A stretch of DNA of 64,000 nt from Myxococcota bacterium (GTDB lineage: Bacteria; Myxococcota_A; UBA9160; SMWR01): assembly GCA_022447545.1 (NCBI GenBank), contig JAKVBI010000009.1, positions 2,588 through 66,587 of the forward strand, read 5' to 3'. The notes beneath the pieces are model-generated. The model was given only the letters and a program-made list of their open reading frames with translations, made no database searches and was not told where the DNA came from. The first letter of the stretch is position 1; every line of letters begins with the position of its first letter. Shown piece after piece: positions 37,959-47,282 of this stretch. The translations under genes were made by a program, and so were the position numbers.

Positions 37959-38198
37959 GTGGTGTTCGGGCTACGCAAAAAACGGTGGTGGGCTGAGGGG
38001 CGTCGACAGTCCTTTCGGTGGCAGGACTCCGGGCAGGGTCCCTCTGGGAGGGCATTCGCGCCTACAATCGAGCTACGGGAATCGCTGCAGGGGCCGAGGC
38101 ATTTCTCGTCTTCGCACTCGAGTCGCGAACCCGGGCCGGCTCCGGGCTCTCGGTCGGGAGACCTGGGAGCCCTGGAACATGCGGGAGAGATGCCGTGA
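37959..38198 (+). CDS. Possible small basic protein upstream of the macro-domain gene
   Basis: A 79-codon frame from GTG 37959, rich in Arg, Ser, Pro and Gly, with a basic start (MVFGLRKKRWWAEGRRQ). I recognise no family. The reason to list it is that its stop overlaps the next start (GTGA at 38195), the same coupling used by real genes in this window. The rest of the 296-bp space after the P450 gene shows nothing else. It may be a chance frame. Confidence 0.3.
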   Translation: MVFGLRKKRWWAEGRRQSFRWQDSGQGPSGRAFAPTIELRESLQGPRHFSSSHSSREPGPAPGSRSGDLGALEHAGEMP

Positions 38199-38752
38199 CG
38201 CGCATCCATGTGCGGGAGGGGGACGTGGCACTGGAACCCCTTGACGCGATCTTCAGTGCGGCCGAGGGCCGAATGGGCCAGCGCTCGGACCGAGTGCTCG
38301 AACTCGAGCGAAGGGCGGGCCCGGAGTTCCAGGCCGAGTGTCGCGATCTGGCTCTCGTCGAACCCGGTGGAGCGGCTCTGACGGGCGCGGGCGATTTGAC
38401 GGCCCGCTTCGTGGTGCATGTGGGTGTGGCCGACGCCAAGGGCTGTGTGACCCGGGAATCCGTGGGCGCTGCCCTGCGTGCGGGTCTGGAGTTGGCCAGC
38501 AGCCGCGGATGCGCGACGGTGGGGGTCGCTGCCTTGGGTAACGAAAGCGGCGAACTCAGTGCCCAGGATTGTGCGGAGAGTCTGATGGAAGTGGCCCGCG
38601 AGGTCGCCCGGTCCGGAACGGCCATCGAAGACCTCCATTTCATCCTGGAGGGCGAGCCTCTATTCCGGGTGTTCGAGATGGTTCGCGATGCCGCAAAAGT
38701 GGAAGAACAGATGAAGAAGCTACGCGATCGGCGGGGAGGCGCGTCGTCTTGA
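38195..38752 (+). CDS. Divergent macro-domain protein
   Basis: A 185-residue protein whose fold pattern is that of ADP-ribose-binding macro domains: TRIHVREGDVALEPLDAIFSAA at the N-terminus, then ALTGAGDLTARFVVHVGV, ESVGAALRAGLELASSRGC and VGVAALGNESGELSAQDCAES. The canonical N-A-A-N and GGG residues of the first loop are missing (SAAEGRMGQR), so ADP-ribose hydrolysis is doubtful. GTG 38195 follows a GGGAGAG site. The stop overlaps the next start (TTGA). It precedes the haem genes on the same strand. Confidence 0.7.
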   Translation: MTRIHVREGDVALEPLDAIFSAAEGRMGQRSDRVLELERRAGPEFQAECRDLALVEPGGAALTGAGDLTARFVVHVGVADAKGCVTRESVGAALRAGLELASSRGCATVGVAALGNESGELSAQDCAESLMEVAREVARSGTAIEDLHFILEGEPLFRVFEMVRDAAKVEEQMKKLRDRRGGASS

Positions 38753-39543
38753 TCACGATGCTCGATCAACTCGCCGCCGCCATTTATCTGACGGCGCTCC
38801 TGGTCGCGGCGCTCGCCTACGCGTTGCCCCGACCCGTGCTGCTGCGCGTCTCGGTGGGGTTCCTGGTTCTGGGAGCCGTCGTCCACCTGGCGACCTTCAG
38901 CTTGTTCCACACGGCGGACCCACCGATTCCACTCACCGACCTCCCCGCGGCCATCTCGTTCATGTGTTGGATCGCCGTGGTCTTCAGTCTGATCCTCATG
39001 TCGCGTGTGCGCCTGGAGGCCTTGATCCTGTTGGTCGCCCCCATTGCCTTTCTGGGCACCTTCTTCGCCGCTTTGCAGATGGGGAACCCGGCACCGGCCA
39101 CGACCCAGGGCAGTGGTTCCTGGCCCCACGTTCACGTTCTGCTCGGTGGCGCAGGGCTGGCGCTGCTGGGTGTGTCGGGTTTGGCGGGCATCTTGTTCGT
39201 GATCGAGTACCGGAACCTCAAGAACCGCAGGCTCGTAGAGCGAACGGTCCGGCTTCCCTCCCTTGAAGCGCTCGACCAGGTCAACCGTGTTTCCCTGCTG
39301 CTGGGGTTCCCGCTCATCACTCTGGGGGTCGTGAGCGGTATGCTCTGGCTCTCCAGCGTTCACGATTCATTCTGGACCGGAAGCCTTCATGAGACGTTCT
39401 CCCTGATGGCGTGGATGGTCTACGCGATCCTGCTGGGAGCGCGTTTCGCTCTGGGCCAGAGCGCCCGCCGTGCGGCGGTGAGTGCCGTGGCCGGCTTCTT
39501 GTTTCTGTTCTTTTCGGTGGTGGTGGTCGAGGTGATCGCGTGA
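38749..39543 (+). CDS. CcsA/HemX-type cytochrome c assembly membrane protein
   Basis: A 264-residue membrane protein with about eight hydrophobic segments. The central tract GSGSWPHVHVLLGGAGLALLGVSGLAGIL and the later GSLHETFSLMAWMVYAILLG carry the conserved histidines of the CcsA/CcmC/HemX family, which handles haem. It lies directly before hemA, the usual position of hemX in many bacteria, where HemX affects HemA level. The start is TTG 38749 (coupled) or ATG 38758. The stop overlaps hemA (GTGA). Confidence 0.82.
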   Translation: MITMLDQLAAAIYLTALLVAALAYALPRPVLLRVSVGFLVLGAVVHLATFSLFHTADPPIPLTDLPAAISFMCWIAVVFSLILMSRVRLEALILLVAPIAFLGTFFAALQMGNPAPATTQGSGSWPHVHVLLGGAGLALLGVSGLAGILFVIEYRNLKNRRLVERTVRLPSLEALDQVNRVSLLLGFPLITLGVVSGMLWLSSVHDSFWTGSLHETFSLMAWMVYAILLGARFALGQSARRAAVSAVAGFLFLFFSVVVVEVIA

Positions 39544-40826
39544 AGGTGTTGCTGGTGGGCATGAACCACAACACGGCGCCGGTGGAAGTGCGCGAGCGTA
39601 TTTTTATCGATGACCCGGCGCCCCTTCTCCAGAAGTTGAAGCACGACCCCGACATCGAAGAGGTCGTGCTCCTTTCCACCTGCAATCGCACGGAAATTCT
39701 GGTGGGTACCCGGTCTGTGGATGCGGCTCGCGTGCGGCTTCATTCATTCATCGCCAACGACATGCCGAGCGAGCGGCCTATCCAGGGCGTGGAGGACTAC
39801 CTCTACGAGTACATCGACGGGGAGGCCATGGGGCATTTGATGCGCGTGGCGTCTTCTCTCGACTCCATGGTGGTGGGTGAACCTCAGATCGCGGGTCAAT
39901 CCAAGGATGCCTACGCGGCGGCGGTGGAAGCAGGCTCGTGTGGTCCGATCCTCAGCCGGCTCTTTCAGACGGCTTTCACCGCGGCCAAACGGGTGCGCAC
40001 TGAGACTCAGATCGCCGAGCGTCCGGTGTCCGTGGCCCGGGTTGGAGTCTCTCTGGCGAGTCAGATCTTCGAGAGCCTCGAGGGCAAGCAGGCCCTGATG
40101 ATTGGTGCGGGCGAGATGATCGAACTGGCCATGAAAAGCCTGCGCGGCGCGGGCCTGAGTTCGCTGGCCGTGGCGAATCGAACCGTTGCCAACGCCGAGG
40201 CCTTGGCCGAGGACCTCGGAGGGTCCGCTCACGGGTTGGATGAATTGCCCGAGTTGCTCGAGCGAGCCGATATCGTGCTCAGCTGCATCGGGACCGACCG
40301 CCCCGTGCTCACTCGTGAACAGTACGACGCCACGGTGGAACGCCACCGAAACCGGCCGATTTTTGTGATCGATCTGGGTGTACCCCGGAACGTCGATCCC
40401 GAACTCGCAGAACTCGACAACGTCTTCCTTTACGATATCGATGACCTCGGAGAGATCGCCCGGGCCAATACCGGCCGGAGGAAGCGCGAGACCGAACGGG
40501 CCGAGCAGATCATCGAGGAGGAGCGCCAGCGGTTGGAAGGTTGGTTCGTGGCGCTGCGAGCAGCGCCGACCATCAAGACCCTTCGCGCCCGGGTGGAGGA
40601 GATTCGCAATCGCGAGATCGATCGAGCCATCCAGCGCTCGAAGTTCGATCCCTCCGAGCGGGAAGAACTCGACGCGATCACCCGATCCATCGTCAACAAG
40701 ATTCTCCACGCACCGATGACGACACTGAAGCGCGAAGCCGAGCGGGAGGAGGGCCTCGCCTACCTCGAGGCCGCTCGCGTACTGTTTGCCATCGACGACG
40801 AAGACGAGTCGGACGAGGACGACTGA
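39540..40826 (+). CDS. hemA: Glutamyl-tRNA reductase
   Basis: Reduces glutamyl-tRNA to glutamate-1-semialdehyde, the committed step of haem synthesis by the C5 route. In the 428 residues the catalytic cysteine is Cys48 in LLSTCNRTEI, followed by SSLDSMVVGEPQI, the NADPH domain (ALMIGAGEMIELAMKSL, ANRTVANAEALA) and the C-terminal dimerisation helices. GTG 39540 is coupled to the preceding HemX-like gene. hemC starts five bases after the stop. Confidence 0.97.
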   Translation: MKVLLVGMNHNTAPVEVRERIFIDDPAPLLQKLKHDPDIEEVVLLSTCNRTEILVGTRSVDAARVRLHSFIANDMPSERPIQGVEDYLYEYIDGEAMGHLMRVASSLDSMVVGEPQIAGQSKDAYAAAVEAGSCGPILSRLFQTAFTAAKRVRTETQIAERPVSVARVGVSLASQIFESLEGKQALMIGAGEMIELAMKSLRGAGLSSLAVANRTVANAEALAEDLGGSAHGLDELPELLERADIVLSCIGTDRPVLTREQYDATVERHRNRPIFVIDLGVPRNVDPELAELDNVFLYDIDDLGEIARANTGRRKRETERAEQIIEEERQRLEGWFVALRAAPTIKTLRARVEEIRNREIDRAIQRSKFDPSEREELDAITRSIVNKILHAPMTTLKREAEREEGLAYLEAARVLFAIDDEDESDEDD

Positions 40827-40831
40827 GCTGC

Positions 40832-41761
40832 ATGCGGACTCTTCGAATCGCCACACGCGCCAGTGATCTGGCCCTAGCACAGGCCCGCTTCGTAGCGTCG
40901 CTGCTCGAGGAGCGGCTGGAGGTGTCGACGGCACTGGTTTCGATGACCACCACGGGGGACCGCCTGGCGGGTCCACTGTCCGAAGCGGGTGGGAAGGGCC
41001 TGTTCATCAAGGAGGTCGAAGAGTCACTTCTGGAAGGGACTGCGGATCTGGCCGTGCACTCGGCCAAAGATCTACCCGCTGTGATCCATTCCGATCTCGA
41101 GTTGTGTGCCTTCCCTGAGCGCGCGGATCCGCGCGATGCCCTGGTGGCTCGATCACCGGGAGCAACCCTGGCGGATCTGCCCCGGGGTGCGCGCGTCGGT
41201 ACTGGGAGCGTGCGCCGAACCGCCCAGTTGCTGCGTGCGCGTCCAGACCTGACGGTGGTGCCGCTGCGCGGCAATGTGCCCACGCGTTTGCGCAAACTCG
41301 AAGAGGAGAATCTCGACGCGGTGATCCTGGCGTGTGCGGGCCTCGAACGCCTGGATTGCGCGGACCGCATCAGTGAACGCATCTCGCCCGATGTACTCCT
41401 ACCCGCGGTGACTCAAGGGGTGCTGGCGCTGGAAACACGGCGAGGCGATCCGGACACGCGCGGGGTCGGGGATCTCGACGACGCCATGGTGTCCGCAGCG
41501 GTAAGCGCCGAGCGGGGGTTCCTGGTGCGCGTGGGCGGAGACTGTGGCGTTCCCATGGCCGCTCATGCGGAGCACGGGGGCGCAGGTCTGCTGCGTGTTC
41601 GGGGGCTCGTCATTTCTCCCGACGGTCGAGAGGTCGCCGAGGCGGAACGGGAAGTTCCGGTCTCGGAAGCCGAAGCGTGCGGCCGGGCGGTGGCGGAGCT
41701 CGTACTCGACGCGGGCGGCCAGGAGATCCTGGATGGTTTGCCTGGGGTGTCCCCCGCGTGA
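40832..41761 (+). CDS. hemC: Porphobilinogen deaminase (hydroxymethylbilane synthase)
   Basis: Joins four porphobilinogen units into hydroxymethylbilane. A 309-residue protein with TRASDLALAQARFV at the N-terminus, TTTGDRL, KGLFIKEVEESLLEG, VHSAKDLPA and the dipyrromethane cofactor cysteine Cys238 in GGDCGVPMAAHAE. ATG 40832 follows hemA closely. The stop overlaps the start of the fused cobA-hemD gene (GTGA). Confidence 0.97.
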   Translation: MRTLRIATRASDLALAQARFVASLLEERLEVSTALVSMTTTGDRLAGPLSEAGGKGLFIKEVEESLLEGTADLAVHSAKDLPAVIHSDLELCAFPERADPRDALVARSPGATLADLPRGARVGTGSVRRTAQLLRARPDLTVVPLRGNVPTRLRKLEEENLDAVILACAGLERLDCADRISERISPDVLLPAVTQGVLALETRRGDPDTRGVGDLDDAMVSAAVSAERGFLVRVGGDCGVPMAAHAEHGGAGLLRVRGLVISPDGREVAEAEREVPVSEAEACGRAVAELVLDAGGQEILDGLPGVSPA

Positions 41762-43323
41762 CCCGGGCCGGCAAGGTCTTCCTGGTGGGAAGTGGTCCCG
41801 GTGATCCGGAGCTGCTTACACTGCGTGGCGCCGCGGTTCTGCGTACCGCCGACGTGGTGATCTACGACGCGCTCGTCAATCCGGAGCTGTTGGATCTCGC
41901 GCCGCCCCAGGCTGAACGGATTGATGTGGGGAAGCGCGGCCACGATACGCCGACGCGGCCCCAGCCCGAAATCACCGAGTTGATCCTGGCTCACGCGTGT
42001 AGGGGTTCCCAGGTCGTTCGGCTCAAGGGCGGCGACCCCTTCGTGTTCGGACGTGGAGGGGAGGAGGCCTCAGCCTGTCGGGAGGTCGGGATCGACTTCG
42101 AGGTCGTGCCCGGGGTGTCCTCGGTCATGGCGGTGCCCGCCTACGCGGGTATCCCGGTCACGGATCGGCGGCACTCGGCTTCTTTTGCAGTCGTTACCGG
42201 TCACAAGGATCCGACGCGCGTGAGCGAGGAAACGCGTTGGGATCTACTCGGCCAAGCCGTGGACACCCTGTTGATCGTAATGGGCATGAACAACCTCGAT
42301 GCCATCATCCAACGCGTCATCGATGGTGGGCTGTCGGCGGATACGCCGGCCGCGGTGGTGATGAACGGTACCCGCCCCGAGCAGCGGTGTGTCGAGGCCC
42401 CCCTGTCCGAGCTGGCGGCCAGCGTTCGCGCCGAGGGACTGGGGGCGCCCGCCGTCATCGTGATCGGGAACGTCGTCAAGCTGCGTGATTCCCTGGACTG
42501 GTTCGAGAGAAAGCCCTTGTTTGGCATGCGGGTTCTCGTGACCCGCGCAGCGGACCAGGCGGCGTCGTTGGTGGACGCTCTGCGCGAGGTCGGCGCCGAA
42601 CCGGTTCGGGTGCCCATGATTCGATTGCTTCCACCGGACGACTTCCGGGAGGTGGACGCAGCCCTGGACCAGATCGGCGAATACGACGTACTGTTGTTCA
42701 CCAGCGCCAACACGGTGCGGTTTTTCGCGCAACGTTCCCAACAGCGGCAGGTCGACCTGGCCATTTCGGGCGCGCGGGTGGTCTGTATCGGTCCGCGCAC
42801 CGCTGAGGCGGCGGTGGAGCAGGGGCTTCCGGTCAACGGCATTCCAGTGGGCCGTTTCGATGCCGAGGCCATTCTGGATGAACTCGCACCTCTGGGTCTC
42901 GAGGCGGGTGATCGCGTGCTGTTGCCTCGCTCAAATCGGGCTCGTGAGGTACTGCCCGAGGGGCTGCGTGCCCAGGGTGTTCACGTGGATGCCGTCACCG
43001 TCTATCGAAACGTGGCTCCCGATGTGAGCCGAGAAGACCTTCGTGGGCAACTGCTACGGGGTGAACTGCAGGCACTGACGTTCACGAGCCCATCGACAGT
43101 GAGTCACTTTGTCGATCTGCTGGATGAGCCGGCCCTCCAGGCAGCGCGACGTTGTCTGGTGGCCGGGATCGGACGGGTGACGGCCGATGCGCTTTCTCGG
43201 GCGGGGCTCGAGCCCGACGTGGTTCCAGAGCGCTCGGGAGCCCGCGAACTCGTGGAGGCTCTGGTGGAACGCGTTTCTGGTGACGATCGACCGGACCCGG
43301 AAGGCCGGAATTCAGTAGGGTAG
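41758..43323 (+). CDS. cobA-hemD: Fused uroporphyrinogen-III methyltransferase / uroporphyrinogen-III synthase
   Basis: A 521-residue two-domain enzyme. The N-terminal half (about 1-245) is a SAM methyltransferase of the CobA/SumT type: [67 protein letters not shown]. The C-terminal half (about 255-510) is Hem[57 protein letters not shown]. It therefore closes the uroporphyrinogen-III ring and also diverts it to sirohaem or cobalamin. GTG 41758 is coupled to hemC. hemB follows after 4 bp. Confidence 0.95.
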   Translation: MTRAGKVFLVGSGPGDPELLTLRGAAVLRTADVVIYDALVNPELLDLAPPQAERIDVGKRGHDTPTRPQPEITELILAHACRGSQVVRLKGGDPFVFGRGGEEASACREVGIDFEVVPGVSSVMAVPAYAGIPVTDRRHSASFAVVTGHKDPTRVSEETRWDLLGQAVDTLLIVMGMNNLDAIIQRVIDGGLSADTPAAVVMNGTRPEQRCVEAPLSELAASVRAEGLGAPAVIVIGNVVKLRDSLDWFERKPLFGMRVLVTRAADQAASLVDALREVGAEPVRVPMIRLLPPDDFREVDAALDQIGEYDVLLFTSANTVRFFAQRSQQRQVDLAISGARVVCIGPRTAEAAVEQGLPVNGIPVGRFDAEAILDELAPLGLEAGDRVLLPRSNRAREVLPEGLRAQGVHVDAVTVYRNVAPDVSREDLRGQLLRGELQALTFTSPSTVSHFVDLLDEPALQAARRCLVAGIGRVTADALSRAGLEPDVVPERSGARELVEALVERVSGDDRPDPEGRNSVG

Positions 43324-43327
43324 GGGG

Positions 43328-44299
43328 ATGGGTTTTCCGCAAACGAGAATGAGGCGACTGCGCCGAACCGGCACCCTGCGCCGTATGGCCCGTGAGACCG
43401 TCGTGCAGCGTGACGACCTGATCCTGCCGCTTTTCATTGTCGAGGGCAGTGGGGTACGCGATCCAGTGGCCTCCATGCCGGGGGTCGAACGCTACTCGGT
43501 AGATGTCTTGCGGGACGAGGCCAAGGCGGTCCAGGACCTCGGCATCCCGGCGGTGATCTTGTTCGGAGTTCCCGAGGAAAAGGACGCTCGCGGGTCGGGG
43601 GCCGACGCAGCTGACGGTATTGCCCAGCGCGCCGTGGAGACGGTGAAGGCGGCGGCACCCGACCTCGTAGTGATGACCGATGTCTGCCTGTGCGAGTACA
43701 CCGACCATGGCCACTGCGGGATCGTCGACGATGAGCAGGTGTCCAATGATCCGTCGGTTCAGCGGCTGGCGCAGTCTGCTCTTTCCCATGCGCGAGCGGG
43801 TGCGGACGTCGTCGCGCCCTCGGACATGATGGATGGCCGGGTCGAAGCCATCCGCGGCCTTCTGGACTCGCAGGGCTTCGAGGACGTGGTGCTCTTGTCC
43901 TACGCGGCGAAATTCGCGAGTGCGTATTACGGACCCTTCCGTGATGCCGCAGAGAGCACGCCCAGTTTCGGCGATCGGCGTAGTTACCAGATGGATCCGC
44001 CCAACCGCCGCGAGGCGCTGCGCGAGATGAAGCTCGACCTTGCCGAAGGGGCCGATGCACTGATGGTCAAACCTGCGCTTCCCTATCTGGACATCGTTTC
44101 CGATGCACGCAGAGAATTTGACGTTCCGATCGCCGCCTATCACGTGTCCGGTGAGTACGCGATGATCCACGCGGCGGCCGAGCGTGGGTGGATCGATGGG
44201 GAGCGTGCCATGGACGAGGCCCTCGTGGCCATCAAGCGCGCGGGGGCGGACTGGATTCTCACCTATGCGGCTCGCGACGTGGCCGCTCGCCTCGGCTAG
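43328..44299 (+). CDS. hemB: Delta-aminolevulinate dehydratase (porphobilinogen synthase)
   Basis: Condenses two aminolevulinate molecules to porphobilinogen. The 323-residue protein has the zinc-type cysteine motif [14 protein letters not shown], one Schiff-base lysine in [20 protein letters not shown] and the other in [14 protein letters not shown]. It belongs to the zinc-using rather than the magnesium-only class. A GGGGG site precedes ATG 43328. It closes the cluster hemX-hemA-hemC-cobA/hemD-hemB. hemL and the later steps are not in the window. Confidence 0.97.
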   Translation: MGFPQTRMRRLRRTGTLRRMARETVVQRDDLILPLFIVEGSGVRDPVASMPGVERYSVDVLRDEAKAVQDLGIPAVILFGVPEEKDARGSGADAADGIAQRAVETVKAAAPDLVVMTDVCLCEYTDHGHCGIVDDEQVSNDPSVQRLAQSALSHARAGADVVAPSDMMDGRVEAIRGLLDSQGFEDVVLLSYAAKFASAYYGPFRDAAESTPSFGDRRSYQMDPPNRREALREMKLDLAEGADALMVKPALPYLDIVSDARREFDVPIAAYHVSGEYAMIHAAAERGWIDGERAMDEALVAIKRAGADWILTYAARDVAARLG

Positions 44300-44306
44300 C
44301 GGCGCC

Positions 44307-44501
44307 ATGGCAGTCGTCTACAAGGTGGTTGAACTCTCCACCGTGACCGATGAGGAAATCGAGGCTGTCCTCAACTGGTGGACGCCTCGAGGCTGGACGT
44401 TGGATGGTATTCGGTTTGCCATGAGCGAAGCTTCGAAACGCCCGTCCATGGCCTTCGTCACGTTTACCCGCGAAGAGAACGCCGAGACCGAGAAACAGTG
44501 A
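44307..44501 (+). CDS. Small DUF4177-like protein
   Basis: A 64-residue protein starting at ATG 44307, seven bases after hemB. It has the pattern YKVVEL, then EEIEAVLNWWTPRGWTLDGI and AFVTFTRE, typical of the short DUF4177 type. Function is unknown. Its close spacing to hemB and to the transporter gene suggests co-transcription. Confidence 0.65.
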   Translation: MAVVYKVVELSTVTDEEIEAVLNWWTPRGWTLDGIRFAMSEASKRPSMAFVTFTREENAETEKQ

Positions 44502-44508
44502 ATCTGCC

Positions 44509-45852
44509 ATGACGGAACCTCGGTCCGGCGGCAGGATCGGCATCGATCCCCTCACCCTGTACGCCCTGCCCATGGTGGGGGTGAACTTTTCTCTGGTTCT
44601 CCTGCTGTCCTACATCACCAAGTACTCGGTAGATGTGCTCTTTATCGCGCCAGCAGCGATCGGCGCCATTTTGGGCGCCGGCAGGATCTGGGACGCGATC
44701 ACAGACCCCATGGCGGGGTATTGGAGTGATCGGACGCGTTCGCCCATGGGCCGTCGGCGGCCTTGGTTGATCGCGTCTGCACTACCCATCGCGGCTTTTA
44801 GTGTCATGGCCTGGAGCCCTCCCCAGGGACTCGAAGGGACCTGGCTTTTGGTCTGGATGGCCGTGGCGATCTTCGGATTCAGTGCGGCGGTAACGGTGTT
44901 CCTGGTTCCCCATCAGGCACTGGGCGCCGAGTTGAGTGCGGACTACCACCAGCGAACCGGGATCTTTGCGAGACGTCAGCAGTTCGGTGTGGTGGGGATG
45001 ATGTTGGCCCTGGTGGGTGGGATCTCACTGCTCTCCACCGCTGAAGATCCGCGTCGGGTTGCCTGGCTGGTGTCACTGGCGGCCGCTGGTGTGTGCATCC
45101 TTACCATCGTGCCCTGTTCGTTGAAGCTCAGGGAACGTTTGGACTATCGCGACCGGGGCGGCCGCAGTGGAGCAGGCACAGTACGCGACGTGCTGCGCAA
45201 CCCGCACGCTCGCCGGCTCTATTCCATGATCTTCGTGGAACACATGGGGGCGGGCACGTCCATGGTGCTCTCTCCCTTCTTGATGGCCTACGTGCTGGGC
45301 ATGCCGGAGATGACGGGTCTGATCTTCGTTCCCTACACCGGAGTGCAGCTTCTTTCGATCCCGCTGTGGTCACGGCTGTCCGGCCAGATCGGCAAGAAGG
45401 CCACCTGGCTCTGGGCCATGGGCTTGGGGGTGCTCGGTTACGCGACGATCTTCGGCGTGGGCGAGGGGGATTTGTGGCTGATGTTTCTGGCCGTGAGCCT
45501 GACCGGGGCTTCGAGTGCCGGCGGGACGGTGATGGGATCGTCGATCCTGGCCGATGTGGTCGACTATGACGAAGCCGAGACGGGCGAGCGCAAGGAGGGC
45601 GCCTACTACTCGCTCTACAACTTTCTCTACAAGGGCTCCGGCGGAGTCATGGCCATGATCGCCGGAGCGGCCCTTCAAGCCGTGGGCTTCGTGCCCAATC
45701 AGGAGCAGACACCGGAGACCCTGTTCACGATCAGTGCCCTCATGAGCTTCGTTCCCATCGTGTGTATCGTGGTCGGTGCCTTGATCTTCACACGCTTTCG
45801 CCTCACCGAGGCGGAGCACGCCGCGATCCGGCGCGAACTCGACCCCTCCTGA
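44509..45852 (+). CDS. GPH-family (MelB-like) sugar/cation symporter of the MFS
   Basis: A 447-residue transporter with about twelve membrane helices. The signature of the glycoside-pentoside-hexuronide family is present after helix 2: WDAITDPMAGYWSDRTRSPMGRRRPW. The second half carries DVVDYDEAETGERKEGAYYS, also typical. The solute is unknown. ATG 44509 lies 7 bp after the DUF4177-like gene. Confidence 0.85.
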   Translation: MTEPRSGGRIGIDPLTLYALPMVGVNFSLVLLLSYITKYSVDVLFIAPAAIGAILGAGRIWDAITDPMAGYWSDRTRSPMGRRRPWLIASALPIAAFSVMAWSPPQGLEGTWLLVWMAVAIFGFSAAVTVFLVPHQALGAELSADYHQRTGIFARRQQFGVVGMMLALVGGISLLSTAEDPRRVAWLVSLAAAGVCILTIVPCSLKLRERLDYRDRGGRSGAGTVRDVLRNPHARRLYSMIFVEHMGAGTSMVLSPFLMAYVLGMPEMTGLIFVPYTGVQLLSIPLWSRLSGQIGKKATWLWAMGLGVLGYATIFGVGEGDLWLMFLAVSLTGASSAGGTVMGSSILADVVDYDEAETGERKEGAYYSLYNFLYKGSGGVMAMIAGAALQAVGFVPNQEQTPETLFTISALMSFVPIVCIVVGALIFTRFRLTEAEHAAIRRELDPS

Positions 45853-46189
45853 GGATCCCTGGGAAGGGCGCGCCCGTGGCTCCGGGTGTCGGCTCTTCAA
45901 GATGTCACGGCGCTACGGCGTCCATCGTGTCGAAGCCGACGGGTGGATACACCCCGACTACGAGATGTTCGTGCATCCCGTAACCAAATTCTCTGGAATC
46001 GAGATCGTCGCGGGCGAAGCATTCGTCGGATTCGACGCTCGGAGTGGGGGACATACCCCGGGGCAATTCGCGGTAGAATCAGCGTCAGGGGCTTGGAACA
46101 CCACCTGCCGGTGAATTCACGTTCCGAGTTTTTCGCAGCCCGCGTTTCGGCGGAAGCGTCGAGAACGCATCAACCTTGGGGACCGGGCC
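45853..46189. other. 337-bp space between the transporter and nitronate monooxygenase genes
   Basis: A 70-codon frame (ATG 45902 to 46114) with fairly good third-position GC in its first part crosses the region, but it has no ribosome binding site and I recognise no family. A small hairpin GGGG-ACATA-CCCC lies near 46047-46059. TAGAAT at 46074-46079 could be a -10 element for the next gene, but no good -35 is present. Confidence 0.4.
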
Positions 46190-47257
46190 TTGACTTCGAA
46201 CCATCCGCTACAGACGCGACTCTGTGACCTGCTCGACATCCAGGTGCCGATCATTCAGACCGGTATGGGTTGGGTGGCGACGCCGGAACTCGTGGCCGGT
46301 TCCTGCAATGCGGGCGCGTTCGGTTTTCTCGCGGCTGCTGGGCTGCCCATCGACGAGGTCGAGCGTACGATCCAGAAGACTCGAGAACTCACCGACCGGC
46401 CCTTCGGAGTGAACTTCCTCATGGACGCCCCCGGCGCTGAGGAGATCGTGGAACTGCTCATCCGCTATCGGATTCGCGCCGCCGGCTACAACCGGGCGCC
46501 CTCGGCGTCTCTGATCGACCGTCTCAAGTCCGAAGGGGTCCTGTGCATTCCGACCTGCGGGGCACCACGCCACGTCCAGAAGGCCGAACAGCTCGGTGCC
46601 GATGTGGTGCTGGTTCAGGGCGGAGAGGGCGGGGGCCATACCGGCACCATCCCGACCTCGCTGCAGATTTCGGCCTGTGTCGATGCTGTCGATGTCCCCA
46701 TCGTGGCCGCCGGAGGCTTCAAGGACGGACGGGGTCTGGTTGCGGCCCTGGCCTTCGGTGCCTCGGGGGTCGCCATGGGAACGCGTTTCCTGATGACCGC
46801 GGAGAGTCCGGTGCCAGAGGTAACGACGGATCGCTATCTCCAGGCCTCCCTCAATGATGTCATCGTGACCAGCGAAATCGATGGCATGCCCCAGCGTGTG
46901 GTGGTGAACGAACTCGTCCACAAGCTCGTGAACACGGGTGCCGTGGGGCGTTTGTGGTTCGCGATGCTCAATGCCCTCGAATTCCGCAAGGTTTCGGGTG
47001 CGTCCATTGCTGAACTCGTGACTTCAGCGCTGCGCATGCGAAAGAACGAGCGGCTCACCCGGTCCCAGCTGCTATTGGCCGCCAACGCACCCATGCTGGC
47101 GAAGCGGGCCATGAACGATGGAGACCCCATCAACGGCTACCTGCCGAGTGGCAGTGTTGCAGGCGTCATCGATGACCGGCCCACCTGTCAGGAACTGGTT
47201 TCCCGGATCGTGGCCGAGGCCGAAGAGACCCTAAAGGGGCTCCAATTCGGCGGTTGA
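46190..47257 (+). CDS. Nitronate monooxygenase (2-nitropropane dioxygenase family)
   Basis: A 355-residue FMN-dependent TIM-barrel enzyme. Family signs are PIIQTGMGWVATPELV, GFLAAAGLP, FGVNFLMD, VLVQGGEGGGHTG (phosphate and flavin loop) and VAAGGFKDGRGLVAALAFGASGVAMGTRFL. It may oxidise alkyl nitronates or, like many relatives, an unknown substrate. TTG 46190 is the likely start; a long stretch upstream has no coding sign. It is convergent with the DUF3604 gene, 25 bp apart. Confidence 0.87.
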   Translation: MTSNHPLQTRLCDLLDIQVPIIQTGMGWVATPELVAGSCNAGAFGFLAAAGLPIDEVERTIQKTRELTDRPFGVNFLMDAPGAEEIVELLIRYRIRAAGYNRAPSASLIDRLKSEGVLCIPTCGAPRHVQKAEQLGADVVLVQGGEGGGHTGTIPTSLQISACVDAVDVPIVAAGGFKDGRGLVAALAFGASGVAMGTRFLMTAESPVPEVTTDRYLQASLNDVIVTSEIDGMPQRVVVNELVHKLVNTGAVGRLWFAMLNALEFRKVSGASIAELVTSALRMRKNERLTRSQLLLAANAPMLAKRAMNDGDPINGYLPSGSVAGVIDDRPTCQELVSRIVAEAEETLKGLQFGG

Positions 47258-47282
47258 AGGGCTCCGCGGTCTCGCGTTTACG

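Noticed and set aside
45902-46114. 70-codon frame between the transporter and nitronate monooxygenase genes
   Set aside because: No ribosome binding site, no family, and codon use worsens toward the end. Kept only as a note on the intergenic region.
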